Assembly (NCBI RefSeq): GCF_014199985.1
Contig: NZ_JACHOS010000003.1
Coordinates: 1 to 64,000, forward strand
Reading direction: 5' to 3'
DNA from: Methylorubrum rhodesianum
GTDB taxonomy: Bacteria; Pseudomonadota; Alphaproteobacteria; Rhizobiales; Beijerinckiaceae
DNA length: 64,000 bases
Every line of letters starts with the position of its first letter. Within the stretch, counting starts at the first letter, position 1. The notes beneath the pieces are model-generated. The model had not been told where the DNA came from. It did not search any database and was given only the letters and a program-made list of their open reading frames with translations. A program made the position numbers and the translations under genes. This document shows, one piece after another, positions 46,878-55,957 of this stretch.

Positions 46878-47856
46878 AAGGGACCCGAATCCAGTCGGCG
46901 AGTTGATCCACGGTTTTCTGAACCCCCTGATCCATGCCGTCTCTCACGGCCCAGGCTTCGATTGAAGCATGGTGAGTAACATACACCATCGCGATATCCC
47001 CGGCGATGCCCTGAGCTAAAGTCATATGATCGGCGGTAGCGACGGAGGAATAGAGCGCTGAAACTGGGGGTGAGGGCGAGCTATCCCATCCCGACTTGAG
47101 ACGAAAATGATAGCGTTGTTCCGGCGTCATCCTGAAAAACGCGTCTACTATTTTTTTCCGTCTCCCTCGTTCTTTTCCGCCTTTTTCAAAGACCCACGCA
47201 TAGAGGGCTGACTTTGGGATGTAATTTTCTATGGCTCTTCGGCTCAAGCAGTGATGCCGCAAGCTGGCCTGCTGACAAAACTCAGTCATAAGTGCTGCTT
47301 CAGCACTGATATTTCCGGGCGTTCCTGCGTCACTGTCAAACAAAACCATTGAGTCATGCTTGTCAATTATACTGCGAGTGAACAACTCCTGAAGAGCCAT
47401 CCTGAGTTCGCCAAGCCCACCTCGGCTATCAAATTGCACTAAACGCTGCTGCTCCATGTCGAGAAAGAATTGTCGGACATCTGACCGCATGTGACTCAGC
47501 CAAAACTGGCGGTCATTGCGATCATTTTCAATCCAAATCCGCATCGGTCGAGTAACCCGCCCAATTGCGTCTTCGAGCGTGAAACGTGGAGGTGTCGCTT
47601 GCCTATCTGGCGTCCCTGTTACTATCCACGTCCTCAATCTATATAGTCCGCTGTCACGGACCGACCAACTTGAAACGTCGTTCCAGGCCTGCTGATGGAC
47701 TTTTCCAAGTTTTTGGTACCACGCGGCAAATCCTTGCCCGTTTGCCTGATACGCATCAAGATAACAGCGCTTACGGACTGCAATGTGCAGAATAGTGTTT
47801 AACGCAACCTCGTTTTCTGGATTGCCGAATACGTCATCCGCGATCAGAACGCGCAT
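46870..47856 (-). CDS. OLD/Toprim-like nuclease subunit, second gene of a candidate defence operon, 328 aa
   Basis: Three motifs in the right order suggest a Toprim fold as in OLD-family and DUF4435 proteins: MRIWIENDRNDRQFW (Glu110), MVLFDSDAGTPG (Asp174 and Asp176, the DxD pair) and LSRRAIENYIPKSAL (ENY at 210-212). The N-terminal 100 residues are unrecognised. In OLD and PARIS systems the Toprim part acts with an AAA ATPase, and the adjacent upstream gene encodes that ATPase, so this looks like a split OLD nuclease. The ATG shares one base with the ATPase stop (TAATG). Fold assignment is by motif only. Confidence 0.8.
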   Translation of the reverse strand: MRVLIADDVFGNPENEVALNTILHIAVRKRCYLDAYQANGQGFAAWYQKLGKVHQQAWNDVSSWSVRDSGLYRLRTWIVTGTPDRQATPPRFTLEDAIGRVTRPMRIWIENDRNDRQFWLSHMRSDVRQFFLDMEQQRLVQFDSRGGLGELRMALQELFTRSIIDKHDSMVLFDSDAGTPGNISAEAALMTEFCQQASLRHHCLSRRAIENYIPKSALYAWVFEKGGKERGRRKKIVDAFFRMTPEQRYHFRLKSGWDSSPSPPVSALYSSVATADHMTLAQGIAGDIAMVYVTHHASIEAWAVRDGMDQGVQKTVDQLADWIRVPYA

Positions 47857-49160
47857 TAGTTTACACCAGTCTCGATACGCAGTTCCGAAAGCCTCCTCGA
47901 TTGGTCTAATGTTTCACGAAATACACCTTGTGGCCAACCGCCTATCGGAAACCCTTCATCATCGAAGGTGATTGGACGCAAGTGCGTTCCGGCATCGTCA
48001 TTATTTACCCAGTATACAATTGCATCACTCGGCTTGATGCGTTTTTCTACGATTGCGATTTGCACAGCCAGCAGCATACTCTCTGCGTGCGTCTCAATAA
48101 CGTGACGCGCCTCAGAATTACTGACCACACACGATATGATCTCATCCGCGAGTTGAACGGTGGCAGTGGGATGCAAATGCAACTCGGGCTGCTCAAAAGC
48201 GAGAATAGGATGCGGCCCTAGCTTTCCAAGCCTAGCCTGATGGCAGATCGTAACTACAGGTAGAGCCTGCGCAATTCCCTCGCCAATGTCCTTAACTGCA
48301 ATTTGAGCACCGGATTTTAGCGTTACATTGAACGGGAATACTTGCCGGTTAAACACTGCGACACTTGAACTAGCGGAGCTACTAAGCATACAGTTGCAAG
48401 TTTTTTCTAGCCAGGCTGAAACCGCTTCCGATATGCCATCACCAACCATACTGCTTTGGCGAAGCGCTTGAGCCACACCTGAGCCGTCGGAACTTATACT
48501 TCCATCTGATCCCAGCGTAAGCTCGAAGAACCGTGGAACGCTAGAACGTATCGCCTCTAGCCAGAATACAGATTCGCCAAAAGCGTCCAAGGATTCCCGC
48601 AATTGCTTAGCGGTTTGGTTTTCCTCCGTTCCCTCAGCGATTGAAGGCCTAATTCCTTCAAGCTTCCAAATATCAAAACGGTTTTCACCATCGTACGCGA
48701 TATCAAACGAACTGTAATCAGGTGCTGCGGCCTTGGGATTGCTCGCTACAGACACTTCCCCACTAAAGCAGCTAATAGGATTCTTGAGACAAAAATTTGT
48801 TACTATTTCTGTGCTCTCATCAATATTTCTAATACTGAATTGATAGGATAAATCAGGCCACTCGATAGAGAAAGTCATGGCAGAAGAAATCTGTCCGTTA
48901 CTGATGATATCGCCGAAATTTGCTCCGCGTAGCGCTGGCGCCGAGTAATCTAATACAGACTTGTTGCCTCGGCGTTTTCGAGACGCAGCAGATAATATCG
49001 GAAGCAATCGCAATGACGCACTTTTGCCAACACTATTGCGGCCGAAGAGCAGCGTGATAGGCTTGAGCTCTAGAGTTTGCTCTTCATAAAACCCCCTATA
49101 TTTTTGGAATTTTATATTTTTTATAGGAGTCGACTTGATCATATTTCCCATTGATAGCAT
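47856..49160 (-). CDS. AAA family ATPase, DUF3696/OLD type, first gene of a candidate defence operon, 434 aa
   Basis: This is a SMC/ABC-type ATPase: Walker A GRNSVGKS (40-47) follows an N-terminal strand KFQKYRGFYEEQTLELKPIT; a signature-like region is KDIGEGIAQALPVVTICHQA; Walker B is ILAFEQPELHLHP (319-331); the H-loop is HVIETHAESML (353 onward). The C-terminal GFPIGGWPQGVFRE resembles the DUF3696 ending. There is no fused Toprim domain, which instead is the next gene. Such ATPases drive nuclease or effector partners in defence. The AT-rich leader (49161-49690) has no clear promoter that I can assign. The ATG at 49160 and downstream ATGs at residues 4 and 7 are alternatives. Confidence 0.88.
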   Translation of the reverse strand: MLSMGNMIKSTPIKNIKFQKYRGFYEEQTLELKPITLLFGRNSVGKSASLRLLPILSAASRKRRGNKSVLDYSAPALRGANFGDIISNGQISSAMTFSIEWPDLSYQFSIRNIDESTEIVTNFCLKNPISCFSGEVSVASNPKAAAPDYSSFDIAYDGENRFDIWKLEGIRPSIAEGTEENQTAKQLRESLDAFGESVFWLEAIRSSVPRFFELTLGSDGSISSDGSGVAQALRQSSMVGDGISEAVSAWLEKTCNCMLSSSASSSVAVFNRQVFPFNVTLKSGAQIAVKDIGEGIAQALPVVTICHQARLGKLGPHPILAFEQPELHLHPTATVQLADEIISCVVSNSEARHVIETHAESMLLAVQIAIVEKRIKPSDAIVYWVNNDDAGTHLRPITFDDEGFPIGGWPQGVFRETLDQSRRLSELRIETGVN

Positions 49161-49690
49161 GTCCTATAAAAACTAGATCGACTCACATTTTCTAGTTAGG
49201 CTATTTATGTCGACTTAGCTTAAAAAAGAGGCAACCCTCTTGCCCCTGATATTCCTTCATTGGCCAGCCTACTCGAGTTAAGGGTAGGTTCGCAATATGG
49301 CACAGCAATTATTATACATAATAAAATACTCAGAATCGATAATCCTATCTTACGCACACATACAACTTGATCGGTCCAGCACAAATATAACAACGGCGCT
49401 CATGGACGCCGGCGCTTATTGAAGATTTCAACTTCATATCAAACCTGGGATTCACTTGTGGCACCTGACTGTTTTCGAACACCCCAAAATCATTGCAAAT
49501 CACGATATCGCCACATAGGTAAAGTATCGTTTATTTCTATCATTCAGTGAACCGGTCCTAGAGTTCATGTAAAGGCCAGTCTATTCCACGTTTGGGCGTG
49601 CAAAGCTGCAAAAAAAGTATCAGACAAAAGAAACGCAGGTGAAACTCAATTATAATCGCCATTACTTCTATCAACGTGCAGATATAATAA
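49161..49690. other. AT-rich intergenic leader of the defence operon
   Basis: No gene seen. The stretch carries many A/T runs and should hold the operon promoter on the minus strand. A short inverted pair AGAGG...CCTCT lies near 49225. I see no control gene such as a repressor next to it. Confidence 0.5.
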
Positions 49691-50005
49691 TCATTCGGAC
49701 CATTTGAGTATGAATTTTGCTGCTTCAACACGGATGTAAGCAGGCATTTTAGGATCAACCGCCAATGCTCGGATTTGGCGAACGGCCAGCGGTGTTGGAT
49801 GATTTCTGCATCCGTCGATACGTGCCTGTGCGGTACGCGCCAGATCATTGTGGCGTGTAATCCTGCGATCCGCTTGCTCTCGCGCCCTCGCCCGATCCTT
49901 GTGCCACTGGGCGTCCCGCGCGCGGTCCCTACGGATTTGTTCATGGAAGCATCGCGCCGCCTGGGTTTCATCTTTGCGACTTTTTTCGCTCCGCCGCCTC
50001 TTCAC
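49691..50005 (-). CDS. Small, highly charged protein, 104 aa
   Basis: A GTG at 50005 with GGAG 7 nt upstream starts a very basic and charged chain (RRRSEKSRKDETQAARCFHE, RRDRARDAQWHKDRARAREQ) followed by a more ordered C terminus (AVDPKMPAYIRVEAAKFILK). Longer starts exist but lack sites. The pattern of a charged coil plus an AxYxRxxAAKxIL end is seen in small phage or satellite proteins. No confident family. Confidence 0.5.
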   Translation of the reverse strand: MKRRRSEKSRKDETQAARCFHEQIRRDRARDAQWHKDRARAREQADRRITRHNDLARTAQARIDGCRNHPTPLAVRQIRALAVDPKMPAYIRVEAAKFILKWSE

Positions 50006-50304
50006 GTTGATACTCCAAGCGTGGAAGGGGTTAATCGGGCCACCGGCCAAGCATGTGAGTGAAGTCACAAATATCTCGCGCAGCGGTACTCGATTTTGAA
50101 GCCCGCCATGAGCCTCTCCCCGATACCAGGGGGTTTATTCTTCGAGATTGGCACGCATTCGAAGGGTCTGTTCATCCTCTGTTTTCATACCTGCCATTGC
50201 GTCAATCAGCAGCGCTTAGAGAAAAACGTTGCCGTCTGTTCGATCCTTTGCTGTAACATGGCCATATGTGCGTATGGCTATGTTACACAACGAGGGACGC
50301 ATCG

Positions 50305-51009
50305 ATGCCCGACCCCGCTCGCACCCTGATTTCCTACCTCCGCGTCTCGACCGACCGGCAAGGCAAGAGCGGCCTTGGTATCGAGGCACAGCGCGCCGCG
50401 ATCGAGACGTTCGCCCAGGCCAACGGCTTTGCGATCATGGAGGAGCATGTCGAGGTTGAGACCGGGAAGGGCAGTGACGCACTGGGCCGGCGTCCGCATC
50501 TCGCCGCGGCGCTCGCCGCCGCCCGCAAGGCCAAATGCGCGGTGGTGGTCGCCAAGCTCGACCGGCTATCGCGCGACGTGGCATTCATCGCCGGGTTAAT
50601 GGCGCAGCGGGTGCCATTCGTCGTGGCGGAGTTGGGCGAGGATGCCGACCCCTTCATGCTGCACCTGTACGCGGCGCTGGCCGAAAAAGAGCGGGCATTG
50701 ATTGCCGCTCGCACGAAGGCCGCCTTGGCCGCCAAGCGGGCTCAGGGTGTCCAACTCGGCAATCGCACCAATCTGCCGCTGGCGAGCCGCGCAGGGGGCT
50801 TGAGTACGGCCCGTGCGGCGGATGCCTTCGCAGCGAACGTCCTGCCCATCATCGCGGGCATCCAGGCGACGGGGACGACATCGCTCCGGGCCATTGCCGC
50901 CGAATTGAACGCCCGGCGGGTCGAGACCGCACGGGGCGGAGTATGGTCCGCAGCGCAGGTGCAGCGTGTCATTGCGCGGGCTGGCACCGCAGGCAACGAG
51001 GCGGAATAG
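50305..51009 (+). CDS. Small serine recombinase (resolvase/invertase type), 234 aa
   Basis: The catalytic Ser is in [21 protein letters not shown], followed by the Arg-rich core motif [19 protein letters not shown] and [21 protein letters not shown]. The C-terminal 90 residues contain a helix-turn-helix ([33 protein letters not shown]). GAGGGA precedes the ATG at 50305. On this island it could resolve element dimers or invert a segment; I see no paired crossover sites. Confidence 0.88.
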   Translation: MPDPARTLISYLRVSTDRQGKSGLGIEAQRAAIETFAQANGFAIMEEHVEVETGKGSDALGRRPHLAAALAAARKAKCAVVVAKLDRLSRDVAFIAGLMAQRVPFVVAELGEDADPFMLHLYAALAEKERALIAARTKAALAAKRAQGVQLGNRTNLPLASRAGGLSTARAADAFAANVLPIIAGIQATGTTSLRAIAAELNARRVETARGGVWSAAQVQRVIARAGTAGNEAE

Positions 51010-51737
51010 CATCGCGGCAAGGGTATGCCGTGATACAGGTAGGTGTGCTTGGGTATGCCTAAGATATGTCAATTCAGCCGGCGCCCTGGCAACAGGGCAC
51101 CGTGTGGCAGCAGAGCCCGAGAGTTATCGGCCCGCCGTCGCCTGATGGAGCACTGTCTCAGGTTGCATCAGCAGAGCGTGCTGAGGACGTGAGGGCATGG
51201 AACAGGCCATTTTGGGTACTGTGCTCTACAAAAATGACCCTACCGAAATAAAAAAAAGACATTTTCTTATTTCACATTCCTTTTTACTTCTTTTCCCTAC
51301 ACATCTTACTTTCTTCATGTCCTCCATGTCCTCCATGTCCTCGCCAGAAAATAGAAATAGGATAAATATAAATGGCATCAATTACTTAGATATTTTCTAA
51401 AATTTTTTCCAAAAAACAGTGCCTCATGTCCGGGCCGATGTCCTCATTCAGGCCACCCATGTCCGGGACGCTCTATGTCTACTATCATATATTCGCTCCA
51501 AAACAGGCCGAAAAGTGAGCGTAAGGACATGAACTGGCCTTTGAGGACATGCGAGGACATGGACCCGGCCCGTCCGAAATCGCACATTAAGCACGCGGCT
51601 TGTAGCGAGGGCATACAACCTGAGATTTTTAATAATTTGGGTGGGACAGGCATTGCCGCCCACTCCACCCCCTGCTCGATCCGCACGCCGAACAGTGCCC
51701 AATCGGCCCCTGGCGCTCAATCGGCCTCGACGCCCGG
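51010..51737. other. Non-coding AT-rich stretch with iteron-like repeats
   Basis: No gene. Between 51316 and 51561 lie repeated CATGTCC and GGACATG motifs, separated by an AT-rich tract (51347-51420). The order is that of a replication origin; see the repeat entry. Confidence 0.55.
51316..51561. repeat. Iteron-like CATGTCC/GGACATG cluster, candidate origin
   Basis: Three tandem CATGTCCTC units run 51316-51342. CATGTCC recurs at 51425 and 51458, and GATGTCC at 51437. In the opposite orientation GGACATG occurs at 51525, 51545 and 51555. An AT-rich tract (51347-51420) lies between the first and second groups. It sits immediately 3' of the primase/helicase gene, as expected for a cis site bound by the replication protein. 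Confidence 0.6.
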
Positions 51738-53963
51738 TCAAACCCGGCGATGGGCCCTCATGGCGACCACGTTGCCCCGCTCGGGCGCATCGGCATCGTC
51801 CGCGTCGTCCCCCGCGATGCGATCGACCACTGGCGCCATTGGGCCAATCCGCACGTCATAGGGCTTGGCCCGCACCCCATCCGTGAGAGGGCGATTTCGC
51901 CGGTCGCACTGCATAGCCGCGGACAACTCATTCCATTGCATATCCTCGATCGGCACCGTGCAGCCTTCGAGCGCATAGACGGTGGGTGCACGCATCGAGC
52001 CCCGGCCGATTTTCGTTTCCCGCTTGCGGGTTCTCTCCGCGAGCCAATTCAGGGCTTTTCCACGAACCGGCGCCGCGCCGCCAGACACCGAACCTATCGG
52101 GCTGCCGACCTTGTAGAGATCGGACAAACCGCCATCGTCGCCGTCCTCGACACGCGCGGCCCAATTCATCAGGGGCACGATGTCGTTCATGGTTGCCAAT
52201 CCACGGCCCGCTTGCCGCAAGGTGTCAAGCGCAACTGCCATGTGCCGCACCGAGCGCTCCATGCTCCGGTATTGTGCGGATGCTTTTTCGGCTGTGACCG
52301 GGGGCGGTGCGTCAGCACGATAGTGCCCGATTGCACGGTCCGCCAGATAATCCCAAACCGCTGCTAACCGTTCAGGGTCTTCCATGATTTCCCCAAGACG
52401 CACGTAGAATTCCTGATCAGGCCGATTGGCCTGTGTTATGCGGAACCGCACGGGCATTAAGCGGCGGTCACGTTCCTCAATCGGGATCACGTTTTCATAA
52501 TTTGTCGTGGCGATGATGTAGCTGTGATTTTCAACGGAACGGCTGTCTTCGCCCTTATTTTCGATATCGATGTAATCACCACCGGAGCCGGCATCGACCA
52601 TTTGTTTCACGGTCGAAATAAGTGCCGCCGTTTCGCCCCGCCCGGACCCATCCGGCAATTCTTTGATTGAGCAAATGCGGCAGCCTTCAATGCGTCCGAA
52701 GATAAATCGCAGAGCGGCCTCATTCATCAATTTGGCCCCATCAATTCGGCTTCTCACGTGTGGCCCGGTGCCATCGAACAGCGCGATCAAAAATTCCGCG
52801 AACAAGGATTTTCCAACCCCAGGCATGCCTTCGATCACCAGCATGTGCCCCGGCCGCCTACCGGTTTGCACCATATATGCCAACGTATCGAGCAAGTATT
52901 CTGTGATCTTCCCATCCCCAAAACCGCGGCGCATGAAATCAAGAAAATGATTTCTGTCCGCTTTTGCGAATGCGGGATTGCGCCGGGGGTGCTTAGCGGC
53001 GTTCTGCGCTTGTGAACGCTGTCGCACGTTCAATGCTCCATTTGGGTTTCCCCGCGTGTCGAACCGCTCGACCACCTCACCATAGTCAAATCCAGGATGC
53101 CTGATTTCGTGTGTGAAAAATGCAAACGGATGTGCGTTTTCCAACTCACGGAGAAAATCGTATAACCCGGTCTTTTTGTTCGGGTAATTGACATGCAATT
53201 CTTGCAGAATACCCGTGTTTAAGTCTGGGGTTTTGCCGTCCCACCAATCGGCAGCACTCCACACACGTTCCGGGTATGCCCGCAGTCGCATTGGCTGGCG
53301 TATGTTGCGGGATGCCGCACGTGTCGCTGTGCCCATGTGCTGGAACCTGTAGGCATTTGCAGCGCGGGTAAGCAGCGGCCCATTCTTGGCAGCCCTCGTC
53401 ACCTTGTCGGCGGCCTTGTGCCCGTGGATTTGCCGTGATGCGTCGGCAGCATCGAATGCTCCACCATCGTCCTCGAAATCAATACCGTCGAAATCGTGCA
53501 CGTCGTGCTTGCGCAGAATGACAGAAAGCCGACCACGGCTGCACTGCACTCCCGATCGCAGGCTGTCCCAAATCTTGTCAAAATAGTCGTCGTCGCAAAA
53601 CCCTTCGCTGGTATCGACAGCCCACCGGCGCACGTCGTCCTCGAAGTCCTGATCCAGGGCACGGTGCCCCGCTGCCGCACGGACGGCGGACAGAACCCCG
53701 ATTAGATCATCCCGCCCCGGAAAATTGGCTTCCGTGTTCGGCACTTCATAGAGTGCATCAATAATGCGATCGGCGTCCGCAATGGGCTCATCCCGGCTAT
53801 AATCGTGCGTACGCCCGCCGCTGGCACCGCGCCCGTTGTCACCGGACACACGCACCGTCCCCCCGATTTTCCGCACCGTGCTTTCAAATGCTTGCCGCAG
53901 GCGGTCTATGTCGGCGCTTTCGATGAGTTCAACCCGATTGGCTTTCACCATCTCGCAAAGGTC
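51738..53963 (-). pseudogene. Primase-polymerase/helicase gene, 3' part after IS3 insertion (740 codons)
   Basis: The frame continues upstream into the IS element, but original coding ends at the 3-bp target repeat (53961-53963). It contains a superfamily 3/NrS-1-like helicase: LVIEGMPGVGKSLFAEFLIA (Walker A), EGCRICSIKELPDGSGRGET (Walker B region) and NHSYIIATTNYENVIPIEERDRR (sensor motifs). The upstream part has DLCEMVKANRVELIES, the linker after the prim-pol domain. It continues the gene fragment at 55239-55859 in frame. An internal ATG (MVKANRV) could still allow expression of the helicase part alone. Confidence 0.85.
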
Positions 53964-54042
53964 TGACGTCCCCCCATCGCTTTGGTCCGGCGTGAGTGCG
54001 AGTTTTCCGGTTTCGTGAGCCCCTGAGGGGAGGAGCAGAGCC

Positions 54043-54309
54043 GTGAAGAAGAGCAGGTTCACCGAAGAGCAGATCGCCTTCGCGCTGAAGCAGGCCGAGA
54101 CCGGGACACCGGTCGCGGAGGTGCTGCGCCGGATGGGCATCTCCGAGCAGACGTTTTACCGCTGGAAGAAGCTCTACGGTGGCTTGGGGACGGGCGAGTT
54201 GCGGCGGCTGAAGCAGCTTGAGGACGAGAACCGCAAGCTCAAGCAACTCGTGGCCGATCTGAGCCTCGACAAGCACATCCTGCAGGACGTGCTCGCAAAA
54301 AAGCTCTGA
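54043..54309 (+). CDS. IS3-family transposase OrfA, 88 aa
   Basis: OrfA is the DNA-binding part. RFTEEQIAFALKQAETGTPV begins a helix-turn-helix (VLRRMGISEQTFYRWKK) and the rest is a leucine-rich coil (LRRLKQLEDENRKLKQLVAD). It ends just past a slippery run, GCA AAA AAG CTC TGA, where ribosomes can shift -1 into orfB. Confidence 0.92.
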   Translation: MKKSRFTEEQIAFALKQAETGTPVAEVLRRMGISEQTFYRWKKLYGGLGTGELRRLKQLEDENRKLKQLVADLSLDKHILQDVLAKKL

Positions 54310-54332
54310 CGCCTGCTCGGCGACGCGAGCTC

Positions 54333-55142
54333 GTGCACCAGGTTCAGGAGGCGCACGGGGTGAGCGAGCGGCGCGGCTGCGCCGCGCTCGGCGTCGGTCG
54401 GTCGGGCGTCCGCTACCGCTCGACCAAGCCCGATCAGGCACCGCTGCGGATGCGCATCTGCGATCTGGCCAAGAGCCGGGTGCGCTACGGGTACTTCCGG
54501 ATCTACATCCTGCTGCGCCGGGAAGGTTGGCGGGTGAATCACAAGAGGGTCCACCGCCTCTACAGGGATGAGGGCCTCAGCCTGCGGCTCAAGCGGCCGC
54601 GCCGGCACGTCAGCGCGGCACACCGTGAGCGTCAGCCTGCTGCGCTCCGGCCGAACGAACGCTGGTCGATGGACTTCGTCTCCGACGCGCTGTTCGACGG
54701 CCGCCGGCTGCGGGCCCTGACGGTCGTCGATGCATTCACGCGCGAGGCTCTGGCGATCGAGGTCGACCAGGGCATCAAAGGCGAGCAGGTCGCGGCTGTC
54801 GTCGGCCGCTTGACGCTGCTGCGCGGAGCACCATGCGCGATTCAGGTCGATAACGGGCCTGAGTTCGTCTCGAAGGCACTCGACCGCTGGGCCTACGAGA
54901 ACGGTGTCACGTTGGACTTCTCACGGCCCGGCAAGCCGACCGACAACGCGCTAGTCGAGTCGTTCAACGGCCGGCTGCGCGACGAGTGCCTGAACGCGAA
55001 CTGGTTCTTGTCGTTGGCCGACGCGAGGAGCAAGATCGAGACGTGGCGGCGGCACTACAACGAGAGCCGTCCTCACACCGCCCTGGGGTGGCGAACACCC
55101 CAGGAATTCGCCCTAGCGGCGGCCCTGCAGGCCGCCGAATGA
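54333..55142 (+). CDS. IS3-family transposase OrfB, 269 aa, expressed by -1 frameshifting
   Basis: The integrase core has the three acidic residues: WSMDFVSDALFDG (Asp), QVDNGPEFVSKAL (Asp) and VESFNGRLRDECLN (Glu). The N-terminal region (RVRYGYFRIYILLRREGWRV) is the family HTH-linked region. The coding frame is the -1 frame of orfA and is open back to the slippery A-AAA-AAG at 54297-54303, so the active product is a fused OrfAB; the GTG at 54333 is only a nominal start. Full-length and apparently intact. Confidence 0.92.
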   Translation: MHQVQEAHGVSERRGCAALGVGRSGVRYRSTKPDQAPLRMRICDLAKSRVRYGYFRIYILLRREGWRVNHKRVHRLYRDEGLSLRLKRPRRHVSAAHRERQPAALRPNERWSMDFVSDALFDGRRLRALTVVDAFTREALAIEVDQGIKGEQVAAVVGRLTLLRGAPCAIQVDNGPEFVSKALDRWAYENGVTLDFSRPGKPTDNALVESFNGRLRDECLNANWFLSLADARSKIETWRRHYNESRPHTALGWRTPQEFALAAALQAAE

Positions 55143-55238
55143 GATCCGGAAGCTCACCTTCCGGCCGGACCAAAATCCGGGGGACCCTCAGGCCAACCCG
55201 GCACTAACTTAGAACTTGGACCACCGCGTGGGGGCCGA

Positions 55239-55859
55239 TCAGTCGCGCTCCGCGTGCCACTCATAGGCATCCCCGGATGGGTGCGCGCCCGCAGCAACGA
55301 ATTGCTGCCCGTACCCCAGGATATCGACCTTGTGCGGTGGGGCATCGTCCCGATCGCCAGGAAGCCGGAATTCCCACGTCGCTTTGCGCACGCGGCGGCT
55401 TTCTTGCAAATTCGGATTGCTGCGGAAGGCAAGCAGGCGGCGAGGGCCGTCACCCCGGAGGCGTTCGGCATAGCAATCACCGAGTACCGTGCGCACCACC
55501 CGCTCCACAAGCTCCCGAGCGGCATCCGAATTCACGTCGCAATCAATGGCCGGGAATGCCCGGCACACGATGCCGACATTGCCGGTAGGCCAATTCTCAG
55601 CACCCGCGCCGGTGCGCTTGTCGATGCCTTCAGTGATGGCATCCCCCCTGAGACCCGTCCATTCTTGCCGGTGCGCATCGAAGCGGCCGGGCACCTTGCC
55701 CAGGCTTTTGCGATTACGGGCGAGGCTGGAATTCTCAGACACCACGGCATCCGGCGGTGCGATGGGTAACAGCGCGCGGGAGGGAATGCCGGCAGCGCGG
55801 AACGGCTTGGCGGCCTCGCCGAAAGTGGGCGAGCGCGTTGACTTATTGGCCAAAGTCAT
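55239..55859 (-). pseudogene. Primase-polymerase/helicase gene, 5' part before IS3 insertion (206 codons)
   Basis: This is a bifunctional primase/polymerase N-terminal domain. Features are GNVGIVCRAFPAIDCDVNSD (DxD metal site) and the C-terminal HKVDILGYGQQFVAAGAHPS then GDAYEWHAERD, typical of prim-pol proteins. ATG at 55859 (MTLANKSTRS) is preferred over an in-frame ATG at 55919, because a hairpin lies between. It stops at 55239-55241 because of the IS3 insertion. Joined to 51738-53960 the product is 946 aa. Confidence 0.85.
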
Positions 55860-55887
55860 GACGAATTGCCTTGTGAATTGGATTATT

Positions 55888-55917
55888 GGCCCGGCACCTT
55901 TTTCGAGGTTCCGGGCC
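55888..55917 (-). terminator. Hairpin between the hypothetical gene and the primase start
   Basis: GGCCCGGCACC (55888-55898) pairs with GGTTCCGGGCC (55907-55917) with one mismatch. On the plus strand it is followed by ATTTTTATT. On the minus strand it may be an attenuator ahead of the primase gene. Confidence 0.5.
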
Positions 55918-55957
55918 ATTTTTATTCATTAATTAGTGCGGTCAGTGCAGCACCTGC

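Larger units (their letters stand above)
53964..55241 (+). mobile_element. IS3-family insertion sequence, 1278 bp, with 3-bp target duplication
   Basis: The left end starts TGACGTCCCCCCATCGC and the right end, read inward, starts TGATCGGCCCCCACGC; both continue with a conserved TGGTCC block. The target duplication GTC is at 53961-53963 and 55242-55244. Removing the element plus one GTC joins the two parts of the primase gene in frame. It carries orfA and orfB with a programmed frameshift. Confidence 0.88.

Noticed and set aside
51197..51400. A small plus-strand gene over the CATGTCC repeats
   Set aside because: No ribosome-binding site, odd composition (SSMSSMSS produced by the repeat), and the AT-rich tract fits a non-coding origin better.
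53964..55190. IS3 right end at 55190 (another stretch resembling the left terminal sequence)
   Set aside because: That end gives no target duplication and leaves 50 bp of non-coding sequence and a stop in the primase gene; the end at 55241 gives a perfect 3-bp duplication and an in-frame join.
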